Program-made: the position numbers and the translations under genes | Assembly: GCF_008725655.1 (NCBI RefSeq) | Contig: NZ_VYXP01000005.1 | Coordinates: 124,001-188,000, forward strand | Reading direction: 5' to 3' | DNA: 64,000 bases | DNA from: Marinihelvus fidelis | GTDB taxonomy: Bacteria; Pseudomonadota; Gammaproteobacteria; Xanthomonadales; SZUA-36 | Part shown: positions 1 to 6,993 of the stretch, one piece after another | Numbering within the stretch: position 1 is the stretch's first letter | Layout: the number at the start of each line of letters is the position of its first letter | The notes under the pieces: model-generated | Database searches by the model: none | Told to the model about the DNA's origin: nothing | Seen by the model: the letters and a program-made list of their open reading frames with translations, nothing else

Positions 1-40
1 ACTAGGCCAGACCATCCGCCATCAGCCGGCGTGGTTTAAT

Positions 41-85
41 ATGCTATTATGCATCAAATGGAAGACATGATATGTAATAACATAT
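41..85. promoter_or_regulatory. Putative HipB-type operator region
   Basis: An AT-rich patch in GC-rich DNA lies directly before the antitoxin gene. It holds a perfect inverted repeat at 70-85 (ATATGT, 4-base spacer, ACATAT) that runs into the start codon, and a second one at 41-54 (ATGC, 6-base spacer, GCAT). HipB-type antitoxins repress their own operon by binding paired palindromes, so autoregulation is the likely role. Binding itself is inferred. Confidence 0.5.
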
Positions 86-419
86 GCCCAACTACACCAC
101 AGCGTCGATCACAACAGCGCTCAGGAACGCACGCAAAGCCCGGGGCCTGAGCCAGCGCGCCCTGGGCGAACTGACCGGCGTGCCCCAAAGCCACATCTCC
201 CGGATCGAGCAGGGCAACGTCGACCTGCGCGTCTCCAGCCTGGTGGAACTCGCCCGCACACTGGGCCTTGAACTCGCACTGGTGCCACGCGAAGCCTTGC
301 CCGCCATCAGCGCCATGACCCAAAGCACCGCGACGCATGACCCGCGCTATCGGCCCGGGACAATGGAGGCACGCCCCGCTTACAGCCTGGATGACGATGA
401 CACCGGCGATGGCGACTAG
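84..419 (+). CDS. hipB: XRE-family HTH antitoxin, HipB-like
   Basis: A 111-residue DNA-binding protein with a Cro/CI helix-turn-helix at about residues 10-65 (GLSQRALGELTGVPQSHISR is the turn region, followed by an EQGN segment). The tail after residue 80 is acidic and low in structure. The gene overlaps the following HipA-like kinase gene by 11 bases, the usual order of hipBA modules. The start at 84 lies inside a perfect inverted repeat, which suggests autorepression. The family neutralises HipA and represses the operon. It is longer than E. coli HipB (88 residues). The assignment as antitoxin rests on the partner gene. Confidence 0.85.
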   Translation: MPNYTTASITTALRNARKARGLSQRALGELTGVPQSHISRIEQGNVDLRVSSLVELARTLGLELALVPREALPAISAMTQSTATHDPRYRPGTMEARPAYSLDDDDTGDGD

Positions 420-1638
420 CGTCTCCGTCCTCAATGTCCTGCTGCACGGCGAACCCGTCGCCACGCTGACGCGTGTCGATGGCGACCGCACACTGTTCGC
501 GTTCTACGACCACTACATCAACGACCCAAAACGTCCGACACTGAGCCTGGGCTTCAAGGACAGACTCGGCGAGCTGATCACGGCGTTAAGGCCGGTGCAG
601 ACCCGCATCCAGCCCTTTCTGTCCAACCTGCTACCGGAAGGCCCCATGCGCGGCTACCTGGCCGAGCAGTCCGGTGTCAGCCCGGAACGGGAGTTCTTCC
701 TGCTATGGGCCCTTGGCGAGGATCTGCCCGGCGCCGTGACGGTTGAATCCGCCACCGGTGAGGCGTGGCCACCAGCCCGCGACAACGCGTCGGGGCCGCA
801 TACAGGAGATGAACGCCAAACCGCCCTGCGATTCTCACTCGCCGGCGTGCAACTCAAGTTCTCCGCCGTCGAGAACACCGAGAACAAGGGACTGACCATT
901 CCCGCCCGGGGCATCGGCGGCTCGTGGATCGTCAAGTTGCCGTCGCACCAATTTACCGGCGCCCCGGAGAACGAATTTTCGATGCTGACGCTCGCGCGGC
1001 TGATCGGAATGGACGTACCGGCCACCCGGCTGGTTGATGTCGACACCATCACGAACCTGCCCACCGGCGCCGGAACACCCAAAGGCCAGGCCCTGGCCAT
1101 CAAGCGGTTCGACCGCTTGCCCGACGGCAGTAAAGTCCACTTCGAGGATTTCGCCCAGATCTTCGGCGTTTACCCGGCCGACAAATACGCCCGGGCCAGC
1201 GCCATGAACATCGCCACGGTCATCGGCGCAGAAGGCAACCACCAGGACATCGCCGAGTTCGTCCGCCGCCTGACCTTCAACACCCTGATCGGCAACGCCG
1301 ACATGCACCTGAAAAACTGGTCGATGATCTACCACGACACGCGCACCGCTACGCTGGCGCCAGCTTACGATTTCGTCTCGACCATCCCCTACATGGCAGA
1401 CGAATCGGCCGCCCTTCGCGTAAGCCGCACCCGGCGATTCGACGAATTCACGTATGACGAACTCGCTCACATGGCCGCCCGCTCACGCCTGCCCCAGAAA
1501 ATCGTGCTCGACGCCGCCCGCGAGACCACCGCGCTCTTCCACGAAACCTGGAACCAGGAGAAGCACAACCTGCCGTTGTCACGGGAGGTGATCAGCGCCA
1601 TCGAAGCGCACCTGCGCAAAGTGCCGATTGCCGGGTAA
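409..1638 (+). CDS. hipA: HipA-like serine/threonine kinase toxin
   Basis: A 409-residue HipA-family kinase. Visible are the N-terminal couple_hipA region (LPEGPMRGYLAE), the ATP-binding core (SLAGVQLKFSA, then IVKLP), a KRFDR segment and the catalytic-loop motifs NADMHLKNW and LAPAYDF near residues 300-320, so the kinase core looks intact. HipA proteins phosphorylate glutamyl-tRNA synthetase or other targets and induce dormancy; the target here is unknown. I chose the ATG at 409 because translation from it begins with the family-like MATSVSVLNVLLHGEPVATL, and it overlaps the antitoxin stop. An upstream in-frame ATG at 337 would add residues read from within the antitoxin gene. Confidence 0.88.
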   Translation: MATSVSVLNVLLHGEPVATLTRVDGDRTLFAFYDHYINDPKRPTLSLGFKDRLGELITALRPVQTRIQPFLSNLLPEGPMRGYLAEQSGVSPEREFFLLWALGEDLPGAVTVESATGEAWPPARDNASGPHTGDERQTALRFSLAGVQLKFSAVENTENKGLTIPARGIGGSWIVKLPSHQFTGAPENEFSMLTLARLIGMDVPATRLVDVDTITNLPTGAGTPKGQALAIKRFDRLPDGSKVHFEDFAQIFGVYPADKYARASAMNIATVIGAEGNHQDIAEFVRRLTFNTLIGNADMHLKNWSMIYHDTRTATLAPAYDFVSTIPYMADESAALRVSRTRRFDEFTYDELAHMAARSRLPQKIVLDAARETTALFHETWNQEKHNLPLSREVISAIEAHLRKVPIAG

Positions 1639-1704
1639 TCCAGAAGCAACGCCCAACCCCTCCGTAAAACCGCCCCCCCCGCGACACGCCATCCACCACC
1701 AACT

Positions 1705-1752
1705 CGCCACCCCAAAAACTTTCGCGCCCTTCGCGAAATCAGCGTAATTGGC
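1705..1752. repeat. Dispersed intergenic repeat, copy A
   Basis: This 48-base stretch between hipA and amtB closely matches the left arm of the element at 16338-16581 (reverse complement), sharing CGCCACCCCAAAAA followed by CTTTCGCGCCCTT and TTCGCGAAATC. It is a partial copy, with the inner repeat units in a different order. It sits downstream of both convergent genes. Confidence 0.6.
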
Positions 1753-1776
1753 GTCCTGTTTTGACGACCTCCCAAC

Positions 1777-1809
1777 AAAAGAAAAACCCGGGCTGTCACC
1801 GACCCGGGT
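1777..1809 (-). terminator. Rho-independent terminator of glnK-amtB
   Basis: On the minus strand a 7-bp perfect stem (ACCCGGG at 1786-1792 paired with CCCGGGT at 1803-1809, 10-base loop) is followed by TTTTTCTTTTG. It lies 29 bases after the amtB stop codon. Confidence 0.8.
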
Positions 1810-1837
1810 CTTCCACACACACTTACTTTTCTGAAAC

Positions 1838-3097
1838 TTACGCGGACTTGAACTCCGGGTAGGCCTCGATGCCGCACTCGCCGACATCCAGTCCTTCGTA
1901 CTCCTCTTCCTCGGAGACTCGGATGCCCATCACCAGCTTGAGCACGAACCAGACGATGAAGCTGGTCACAAACACCCAGGTGAAGATGGTGAACGCACCC
2001 AGCAGCTGGCCGCCGTAGCTGGCGCCGTCGTTGGTCAGCGGGACCAGCAGCAGGCCCAGCAGGCCGACAGTGCCGTGCACGGAGATCGCGCCCACCGGGT
2101 CGTCGATCTTCAACTTGTCCAGGGCAAGGATGCTGAACACCACCAGTACACCACCGGCGGCGCCGAACAGGGTGGCCTGCAGGGCGGTCGGGGTGGAGGG
2201 CTCGGCGGTGATGGCCACCAGGCCGGCCAGGGCGCCGTTCAGGGCCATGGTCAGGTCAGCGCGGCCCCACAGGATGTGCGAGGTCAGCAGCGCAGCAATC
2301 AGGCCACCGGCGGCAGCGCCGTTGGTGTTCAGGAACACCATGGCCATGGAGTGCGCGCTGGCGGCGTCGCCCAGCTTCAGCACGGAACCGCCGTTGAAGC
2401 CGAACCAGCCCATCCACAGCACGAAGGTGCCCAGGGTAGCCAGCGGCAGGTTGGCGCCAGGGATAGCCTTGGCCTTGCCGTCCTTGCCGTATTTGCCCAG
2501 GCGCGGGCCCAGCAGCAGCACGCCTGACAGCGCCGCGGCCGCACCGGCCATGTGGACAATGCCGGAGCCGGCGAAGTCACTGAAGCCCTTGTCGCCCAGG
2601 TTGAACATGCCGAAGACGTCGTTGCCGCCCCAGGTCCAGCCGCCTTCCATCGGGTAGATGAAGCCGGTCAGCACCACGGCGAAGATCAGGAACGACCACA
2701 GCTTCATGCGCTCGGCGACGGCGCCGGAGACAATCGACATGGCGGTCGCCACGAACACCACCTGGAAGAAGAAGTCGGAGGCGCCGGAGTACACCGAGTC
2801 GCCGTCGAAGCCGTTCTCCGCGGACGCGGCCAGCACTTCTTCAAGGTTGAATGCCTCGATGCCGGACAGGAAAAACCCACCGCCATACATGAAGTAGTAA
2901 CCACAGACCATGTACATGATGCAGGCGATGGAATACAGCGCCACGTTCTTGGTCAGGATCTCAACGGTGTTCTTGGCCCGTACCAGGCCGGATTCCAGCA
3001 GCGTGAAGCCGGCGGCCATCCACATGACCAGGGCGCCGCAAATCAGGAACATGAAGGTGTCGAGGGCGTATTGTAGTTCGAAAATCTGGTTTTCCAT
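1838..3097 (-). CDS. amtB: Ammonium transporter AmtB
   Basis: A 419-residue integral membrane channel of the Amt/MEP/Rh family that takes up ammonium. About eleven hydrophobic segments are seen. Conserved features include the twin pore histidines in GIVHMAGAAAALSG and ISVHGTVGLLG, the GFNGGS segment and the acidic C-terminal tail that contacts PII proteins. It follows glnK by 17 bases in the same transcript, the standard nitrogen-control pair in which GlnK plugs the channel under nitrogen excess. Expression is probably from the sigma54 promoter upstream of glnK, and a terminator follows the stop. Confidence 0.96.
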   Translation of the reverse strand: MENQIFELQYALDTFMFLICGALVMWMAAGFTLLESGLVRAKNTVEILTKNVALYSIACIMYMVCGYYFMYGGGFFLSGIEAFNLEEVLAASAENGFDGDSVYSGASDFFFQVVFVATAMSIVSGAVAERMKLWSFLIFAVVLTGFIYPMEGGWTWGGNDVFGMFNLGDKGFSDFAGSGIVHMAGAAAALSGVLLLGPRLGKYGKDGKAKAIPGANLPLATLGTFVLWMGWFGFNGGSVLKLGDAASAHSMAMVFLNTNGAAAGGLIAALLTSHILWGRADLTMALNGALAGLVAITAEPSTPTALQATLFGAAGGVLVVFSILALDKLKIDDPVGAISVHGTVGLLGLLLVPLTNDGASYGGQLLGAFTIFTWVFVTSFIVWFVLKLVMGIRVSEEEEYEGLDVGECGIEAYPEFKSA

Positions 3098-3114
3098 TGT
3101 CGCTCTCCCTTCGC

Positions 3115-3453
<339 letters not shown>

Positions 3454-3500
3454 TTATCTCTCCTCGTTTGTTTTCAGGCTCGTGGCCCGCTATTCGTTCA

Positions 3501-3516
3501 TGCACGATTCGGGCCA
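3501..3516 (-). promoter_or_regulatory. Sigma54 promoter of glnK-amtB
   Basis: Read on the minus strand the sequence is TGGCCCGAATCGTGCA. The GG and GC dinucleotides are separated by exactly 10 bases, as required for RpoN -24/-12 elements. The predicted start of transcription is about 37 bases before the glnK start codon. Confidence 0.8.
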
Positions 3517-3597
3517 ACTTCAAAAACAAGGAAATCAATGACTTTCAAAGGGGTTTTCGCCCCGGAGCGGGGTTATGGGGACCTGGAGCATTGATCT

Positions 3598-3648
3598 TGG
3601 TGCACGGGCATGCACCAAGATTGTGCGCACACCCGGTTTTGGTGCGCG
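3598..3648. promoter_or_regulatory. NtrC-like enhancer sites upstream of glnK
   Basis: TGCACCAAGATTGTGCG at 3611-3627 matches 15 of 17 positions of the enteric NtrC consensus. Further half-sites GGTGCA (3599-3604) and GGTGCG (3641-3646) flank it, and TTGGTGCA/TGCACCAA at 3598-3619 form a perfect inverted pair. The cluster lies about 85-130 bases upstream of the sigma54 element, a normal distance for an enhancer. Confidence 0.7.
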
Positions 3649-3667
3649 TGTCAGGCAGGGGGTGGGG

Positions 3668-4066
3668 CTAACAGTCGGACTTCTGGTCCGTGAAATTGAC
3701 GGTGCTGGTCACCTGGACAGGTATCCGGCCGGGATTTGACTCCGCAGGCACATAATCCCACTCGGCCAGTTGCGCCAGCGCTGCCTTGTCAAAACCGCCC
3801 GGCGGTTCCGATTCCAGCACCTCGGCATTGTAGACATCGCCCCGGGAATCAATCACGTACCGAAGCACGACCCGACCACAGCCGCTGGGTATCCGCCGAC
3901 CACTGACCTTGACGTACACCCCATCCTGCCGGGTGACCCAGTAGTCCTCACGCTGGGCTTCTTCGATGACCACGATGTCCGAAGTGAGCTCCGGCTCGCG
4001 CGGTGGCGTGGCACAGGACGCGGTGAGCGCGGCGGCCATTGAAATCAGCAGAAATTGGCGAAACAT
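3668..4066 (-). CDS. Lipoprotein with TonB C-terminal domain
   Basis: A 132-residue predicted lipoprotein. The N-terminus is a signal peptide ending in a lipobox (LTASC), and residues 60-130 resemble the TonB C-terminal fold: GCGRVVLRYVIDSRGDV, a PPGGFDKAALAQLAEWDYVP segment and a final beta strand. Proteins of this kind carry the TonB_C fold without the transmembrane/proline-rich arm, so a role in TonB energy transfer is not established. The ATG at 4066 has GGAGG six bases upstream and starts right at the signal peptide; longer in-frame extensions lack this. It is transcribed toward glnK but is separated from it by a long regulatory region. Confidence 0.72.
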   Translation of the reverse strand: MFRQFLLISMAAALTASCATPPREPELTSDIVVIEEAQREDYWVTRQDGVYVKVSGRRIPSGCGRVVLRYVIDSRGDVYNAEVLESEPPGGFDKAALAQLAEWDYVPAESNPGRIPVQVTSTVNFTDQKSDC

Positions 4067-4137
4067 GACGCCTCCGTGAGCAGGTTTTGACAAGAGGTTG
4101 CCACAGACGCGCGCGCAGCGCACTCGCCCCTGCACCT

Positions 4138-5010
4138 TCAGGCCGGCGGTTGCCGGAACCGCTCCCAGACCGGGGACACACGCTCCGGCATTGGCGCGAC
4201 GGCGCCAAGTTCCTTCCAGCCCTGGCCGGGTGCGTGGAAGTCCGAACCGCGCGAGCCCAGCAGGCCCATGTCGCGGCACAACTGGCCCAGGCTTCGGGTT
4301 TGCTGCTCGTTTTGCTGTCCGGAGACCACTTCCATGCCTTCGCCGCCGGCCTCGATGAAGTCGTTCAGCAGGCGCTTCAGCCGCGTGCGGGTCAGCTTGT
4401 AGGCCAGCGGATGTGCCAGCACGGCGATGCCGCCGGCGGCGCGGATCCAGTCCACCACCTGCGACATCGAAGCCCAGGATTCGCGCACGTCGCCGGCCTT
4501 GCCGTCGCCCAGGTATTTCTTGAAGGCCGTTTCCATCGAGTCCGTGATACCGGCATCGACCAGGTGGCGGGCGAAATGCGGGCGGCCGATGTTGCTGCCG
4601 GCGGCGTGGTGTGCGGCGCCTTCCAGGGCACCCTCAACGCCGAGCTTCGCCAGGTTGGCGCCGATCCGTTCGGCGCGCCGCTCGCGGGCAGCGGCCTGGT
4701 GACTGACGCCTTCCAGGATTGCCGGGCTGCCGGGGTCGATATCCAGCCCCAGGACGTGGATGCCGACCGACCCCCACGTGGTGGAGAACTCGATGCCGCG
4801 CACCAGTTGCAGTGAGCCGGGCGCCGCGGGCAGGCCGTCAAACGCATCGACGGTGTCGTGGTCGGTGATGGCCAGCGTGGTCACGCCGTTGTCCACCGCG
4901 CGCGCCATCAGTGCCGCCGGGCTCAGTGCGCCGTCGGAGCAGTGCGTATGGGAATGGAGGTCGATGTTTGAGCTTATCGACAGATCGCTTACAGAATATT
5001 CCGGACACAT
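4138..5010 (-). CDS. PHP-domain phosphoesterase (RNase AM/YciV-like)
   Basis: A 290-residue PHP-family metal-dependent phosphoesterase. Metal ligands are seen in DLHSHTHCSDG, ITDHDTVDAF and GSDFHAPG, and the length fits the RNase AM/YciV group, which trims rRNA 5' ends and degrades oligonucleotides or pAp. The only in-frame ATG/GTG/TTG before the conserved IDLH strand is the ATG at 5010, and that codon lies inside the inverted repeat of the IS481 element. The first residues (MCPEY) are thus encoded by the IS end, and no ribosome site precedes them. The original start and promoter were probably displaced by insertion, so the gene may be poorly expressed or depend on the IS. Confidence 0.8.
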   Translation of the reverse strand: MCPEYSVSDLSISSNIDLHSHTHCSDGALSPAALMARAVDNGVTTLAITDHDTVDAFDGLPAAPGSLQLVRGIEFSTTWGSVGIHVLGLDIDPGSPAILEGVSHQAAARERRAERIGANLAKLGVEGALEGAAHHAAGSNIGRPHFARHLVDAGITDSMETAFKKYLGDGKAGDVRESWASMSQVVDWIRAAGGIAVLAHPLAYKLTRTRLKRLLNDFIEAGGEGMEVVSGQQNEQQTRSLGQLCRDMGLLGSRGSDFHAPGQGWKELGAVAPMPERVSPVWERFRQPPA

Positions 5011-6259
5011 GGTTTACACATTAACGCATTTGGGGAGTACCCAGATGCCCTGGAAAGAGTGTAAGCCAATGGATGAACGACTGAAGTTTATTGCCCGCCT
5101 GCTGGAAGGTGAGAAAATGGCGCCGCTGTGCCGGGAGTTCGGTATCTCACGCGTCACGGGCTACAAGATCTTCAACCGCTACAAGGAAGTCGGGCTAGAC
5201 GCCCTTCAGGACCGTAGCCGGGCACCGTATCGGCAGGCTAACCGATTGCCCTTCCAGGTCGAGCGCACGATTCTCGGCATCAAGAAGGAACACAGCTCAT
5301 GGGGTGCGCCGAAGATCCGCGACAAGCTGGTACGCGAGTACCCGATGATTCAGCCACCGGCGATCAGCACCATTCACGCGGTGCTCGATCGCCACGGCCT
5401 GGTCAAGCGCCGCAAGCGGCGGCGCTACAAGGCCCAGGGAACCGCACTCAAGGGCACGCGCCGGCCCAACGGACTCTGGTGCGCCGACTACAAGGGTGAG
5501 TTCCTGCTCGGCAACAAGAAGTATTGCTACCCGCTGACCATCACGGACTACCGCTCCCGCTACCTGCTGGCCTGCGAGGGGCTGCAGTCCACCCAGGCCG
5601 ACTTCGCCTTCAGCGTCTTCGAGCGTGCGTTTCAGGACTTTGGCCTGCCCGCTGCGATCCGCACAGACAACGGTCTTCCATTCGCGTCGGCCAACGCCCT
5701 GTTCGGCCTGAGCAAGTTATCCGTGTGGTGGCTGCGCCTGGGTATCGACATCCAGCGCATCAAGCCCGGCAACCCCCAACAGAACGGCCGTCACGAGCGC
5801 ATGCACCTGACCCTGAAGACTGAGGCCACCAAGCCGCCATCGTTCAACTTCCTGCAGCAACAAGAGCGCTTCGATACGTTCATAGAGGTTTACAACAATG
5901 AACGCCCGCATCAAGGGCTAAAGGGCGCCTATCCCGGCGACCTGTATACACCTTCAAGCCGCGAATACCACCCTCCACCAGAGCCGGATTACCCATTCCA
6001 CGACCGGGTCATCAGGGTGACGCGCTGTGGGCGCATCTGTATCGGCAAACGAAAGATCAACCTCAGTACCGTGTTTGCCGGCGAACTGGTGGGCATACGC
6101 GAAGTCGCCGACCAGGTCTGGCAGGTCAGCTTCATGGACTACGATCTGGGATACTTCGATAATGAAAGGGGCCGGGTAGAACCCGGCCCCAATCCGTTCG
6201 TGCCGGACAAAGTGTTAACCATGTGTCCGGAATAAGGTGTAAACCATGTGACCGGAATA
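4997..6259 (+). mobile_element. IS481-family insertion sequence, 1,263 bp
   Basis: Ends are 24-bp inverted repeats (left 4997-5020, right 6236-6259) matching at 22 positions and beginning TATTCCGG. A single transposase gene fills the element. The right end is doubled: a further copy of the end sequence (6212-6235) lies just inside and includes the transposase stop. GAATA occurs at 4994-4998 and 6255-6259, but the inner end copy also carries it, so it is probably part of the IS end and no target duplication can be assigned. The element sits between tRNA-Arg and the PHP gene. Confidence 0.85.
5045..6235 (+). CDS. IS481-family transposase (DDE integrase core)
   Basis: A 396-residue transposase. 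The N-terminal half has a helix-turn-helix (LCREFGISRVTGYKIFNRYK, residues about 25-45) followed by a second HTH of the Leu-zipper/HTH_29 type. The rve core carries the DDE triad: Asp in WCADYKGEF, Asp in IRTDNGLPF and Glu in NGRHERMHLTLKTE. A C-terminal beta-rich domain follows. The ATG at 5045 is preferred because it lies just inside the left inverted repeat; upstream in-frame codons belong to the host gene on the other strand. No frameshift is seen, so the enzyme is probably active. Confidence 0.93.
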   Translation: MPWKECKPMDERLKFIARLLEGEKMAPLCREFGISRVTGYKIFNRYKEVGLDALQDRSRAPYRQANRLPFQVERTILGIKKEHSSWGAPKIRDKLVREYPMIQPPAISTIHAVLDRHGLVKRRKRRRYKAQGTALKGTRRPNGLWCADYKGEFLLGNKKYCYPLTITDYRSRYLLACEGLQSTQADFAFSVFERAFQDFGLPAAIRTDNGLPFASANALFGLSKLSVWWLRLGIDIQRIKPGNPQQNGRHERMHLTLKTEATKPPSFNFLQQQERFDTFIEVYNNERPHQGLKGAYPGDLYTPSSREYHPPPEPDYPFHDRVIRVTRCGRICIGKRKINLSTVFAGELVGIREVADQVWQVSFMDYDLGYFDNERGRVEPGPNPFVPDKVLTMCPE

Positions 6260-6272
6260 CACCGAATATTAT

Positions 6273-6349
6273 TGGCGCGCCCGGCAGGATTCGAACCTGC
6301 GACCCCTGCCTTCGGAGGGCAGTACTCTATCCAGCTGAGCTACGGGCGC
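6273..6349 (-). tRNA. tRNA-Arg (anticodon CCG)
   Basis: A 77-base cloverleaf with encoded CCA. Acceptor stem GCGCCCG pairs with CGGGCGC, the D arm holds AGCTCAGCTGGATAGAGT, the anticodon stem CTGCC/GGCAG carries loop CTCCGAA with anticodon CCG (codon CGG), and the T arm contains GGTTCGAATCC. The IS481 element ends only 13 bases downstream of its 3' end. Confidence 0.96.
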
Positions 6350-6367
6350 CGAAAATCGTGGGCGGCT

Positions 6368-6396
6368 AGTTTAATGCCCACACCCCGTGCTGTAAA
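6368..6396 (-). promoter_or_regulatory. Sigma70-type promoter of tRNA-Arg
   Basis: On the minus strand, TTTACA (6396-6391) and TAAACT (6373-6368) are separated by 17 bases, with the -10 about 20 bases before the mature tRNA 5' end. Confidence 0.6.
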
Positions 6397-6495
6397 CGCA
6401 TGCGCCCTACCTGATGGACGCGCGGGAGGCTATACTATGCGCCTTTTCGCGGGCCCGTGACGGTCCGGTACGGCCAGCAGAAATCGGAAATCAAC

Positions 6496-6972
6496 ATGGG
6501 CAACCACGAAGACAAGGTATTCCTGAAGCGGTTCAGCATCATCATCCTCATCCTGGTGGGGATTACGTTCGCGATTATTTTCATGGCCACGCGCCATGGG
6601 CCCGAGGTGGATCCGGCGGACAACCCCAGCCGCATGGCGCTGGCCGTTGAGCGAACCGCGCCCGTCGGTGCCGTGCGCACCGAGCTGCCCGAAGGCAGTG
6701 ACGCCGTGGCCGCGGCGCCCGCGCCGGTTGACCCGGCGTCCATCGACGGCGAAGCCGTTTACGCCCAGGTGTGTGGTGTGTGCCACAACGCCGGCGTGGC
6801 TGGCGCGCCCATCCCGGGCAGCGACGACTGGGCCACCCGCGTTGAGCAGGGCCACGATACGCTGGTCGACCATGCCATCAACGGCCTGAACGCCATGCCG
6901 CCGAAGGGTGGCCGGCCGGACCTTTCCGACGCCGAGGTCATCGCCGCGGTGGAGCACATGCTGGCGCAGTAA
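6496..6972 (+). CDS. Membrane-anchored cytochrome c5-like protein
   Basis: A 158-residue protein with one N-terminal membrane helix (residues about 12-33) followed by a proline/alanine-rich linker and a C-terminal monohaem domain. The haem-binding motif is CGVCH, and NAMPPKGG supplies the distal methionine, the pattern of cytochrome c5 (CycA/CytC5). It probably carries electrons in the periplasm to terminal oxidases. The ATG at 6496 begins at GNHEDK; an in-frame ATG at 6457 has no better support. A TATACT box at 6431-6436 may be its -10 element. Confidence 0.85.
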   Translation: MGNHEDKVFLKRFSIIILILVGITFAIIFMATRHGPEVDPADNPSRMALAVERTAPVGAVRTELPEGSDAVAAAPAPVDPASIDGEAVYAQVCGVCHNAGVAGAPIPGSDDWATRVEQGHDTLVDHAINGLNAMPPKGGRPDLSDAEVIAAVEHMLAQ

Positions 6973-6993
6973 GACTGCACCGGCGCCGACATC

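Noticed and set aside
3553-3580. GC-rich hairpin (CCCCG/CGGGG) upstream of glnK
   Set aside because: Short stem, no T-run on either strand. It may contribute to DNA shape between enhancer and promoter, but there is no basis to call it a terminator.
4994-6259. GAATA at both IS borders as a 5-bp target duplication
   Set aside because: The same GGAATA occurs in the inner copy of the right end, so it is more likely part of the IS terminus. With it taken as a duplication the two IS ends would be unequal.
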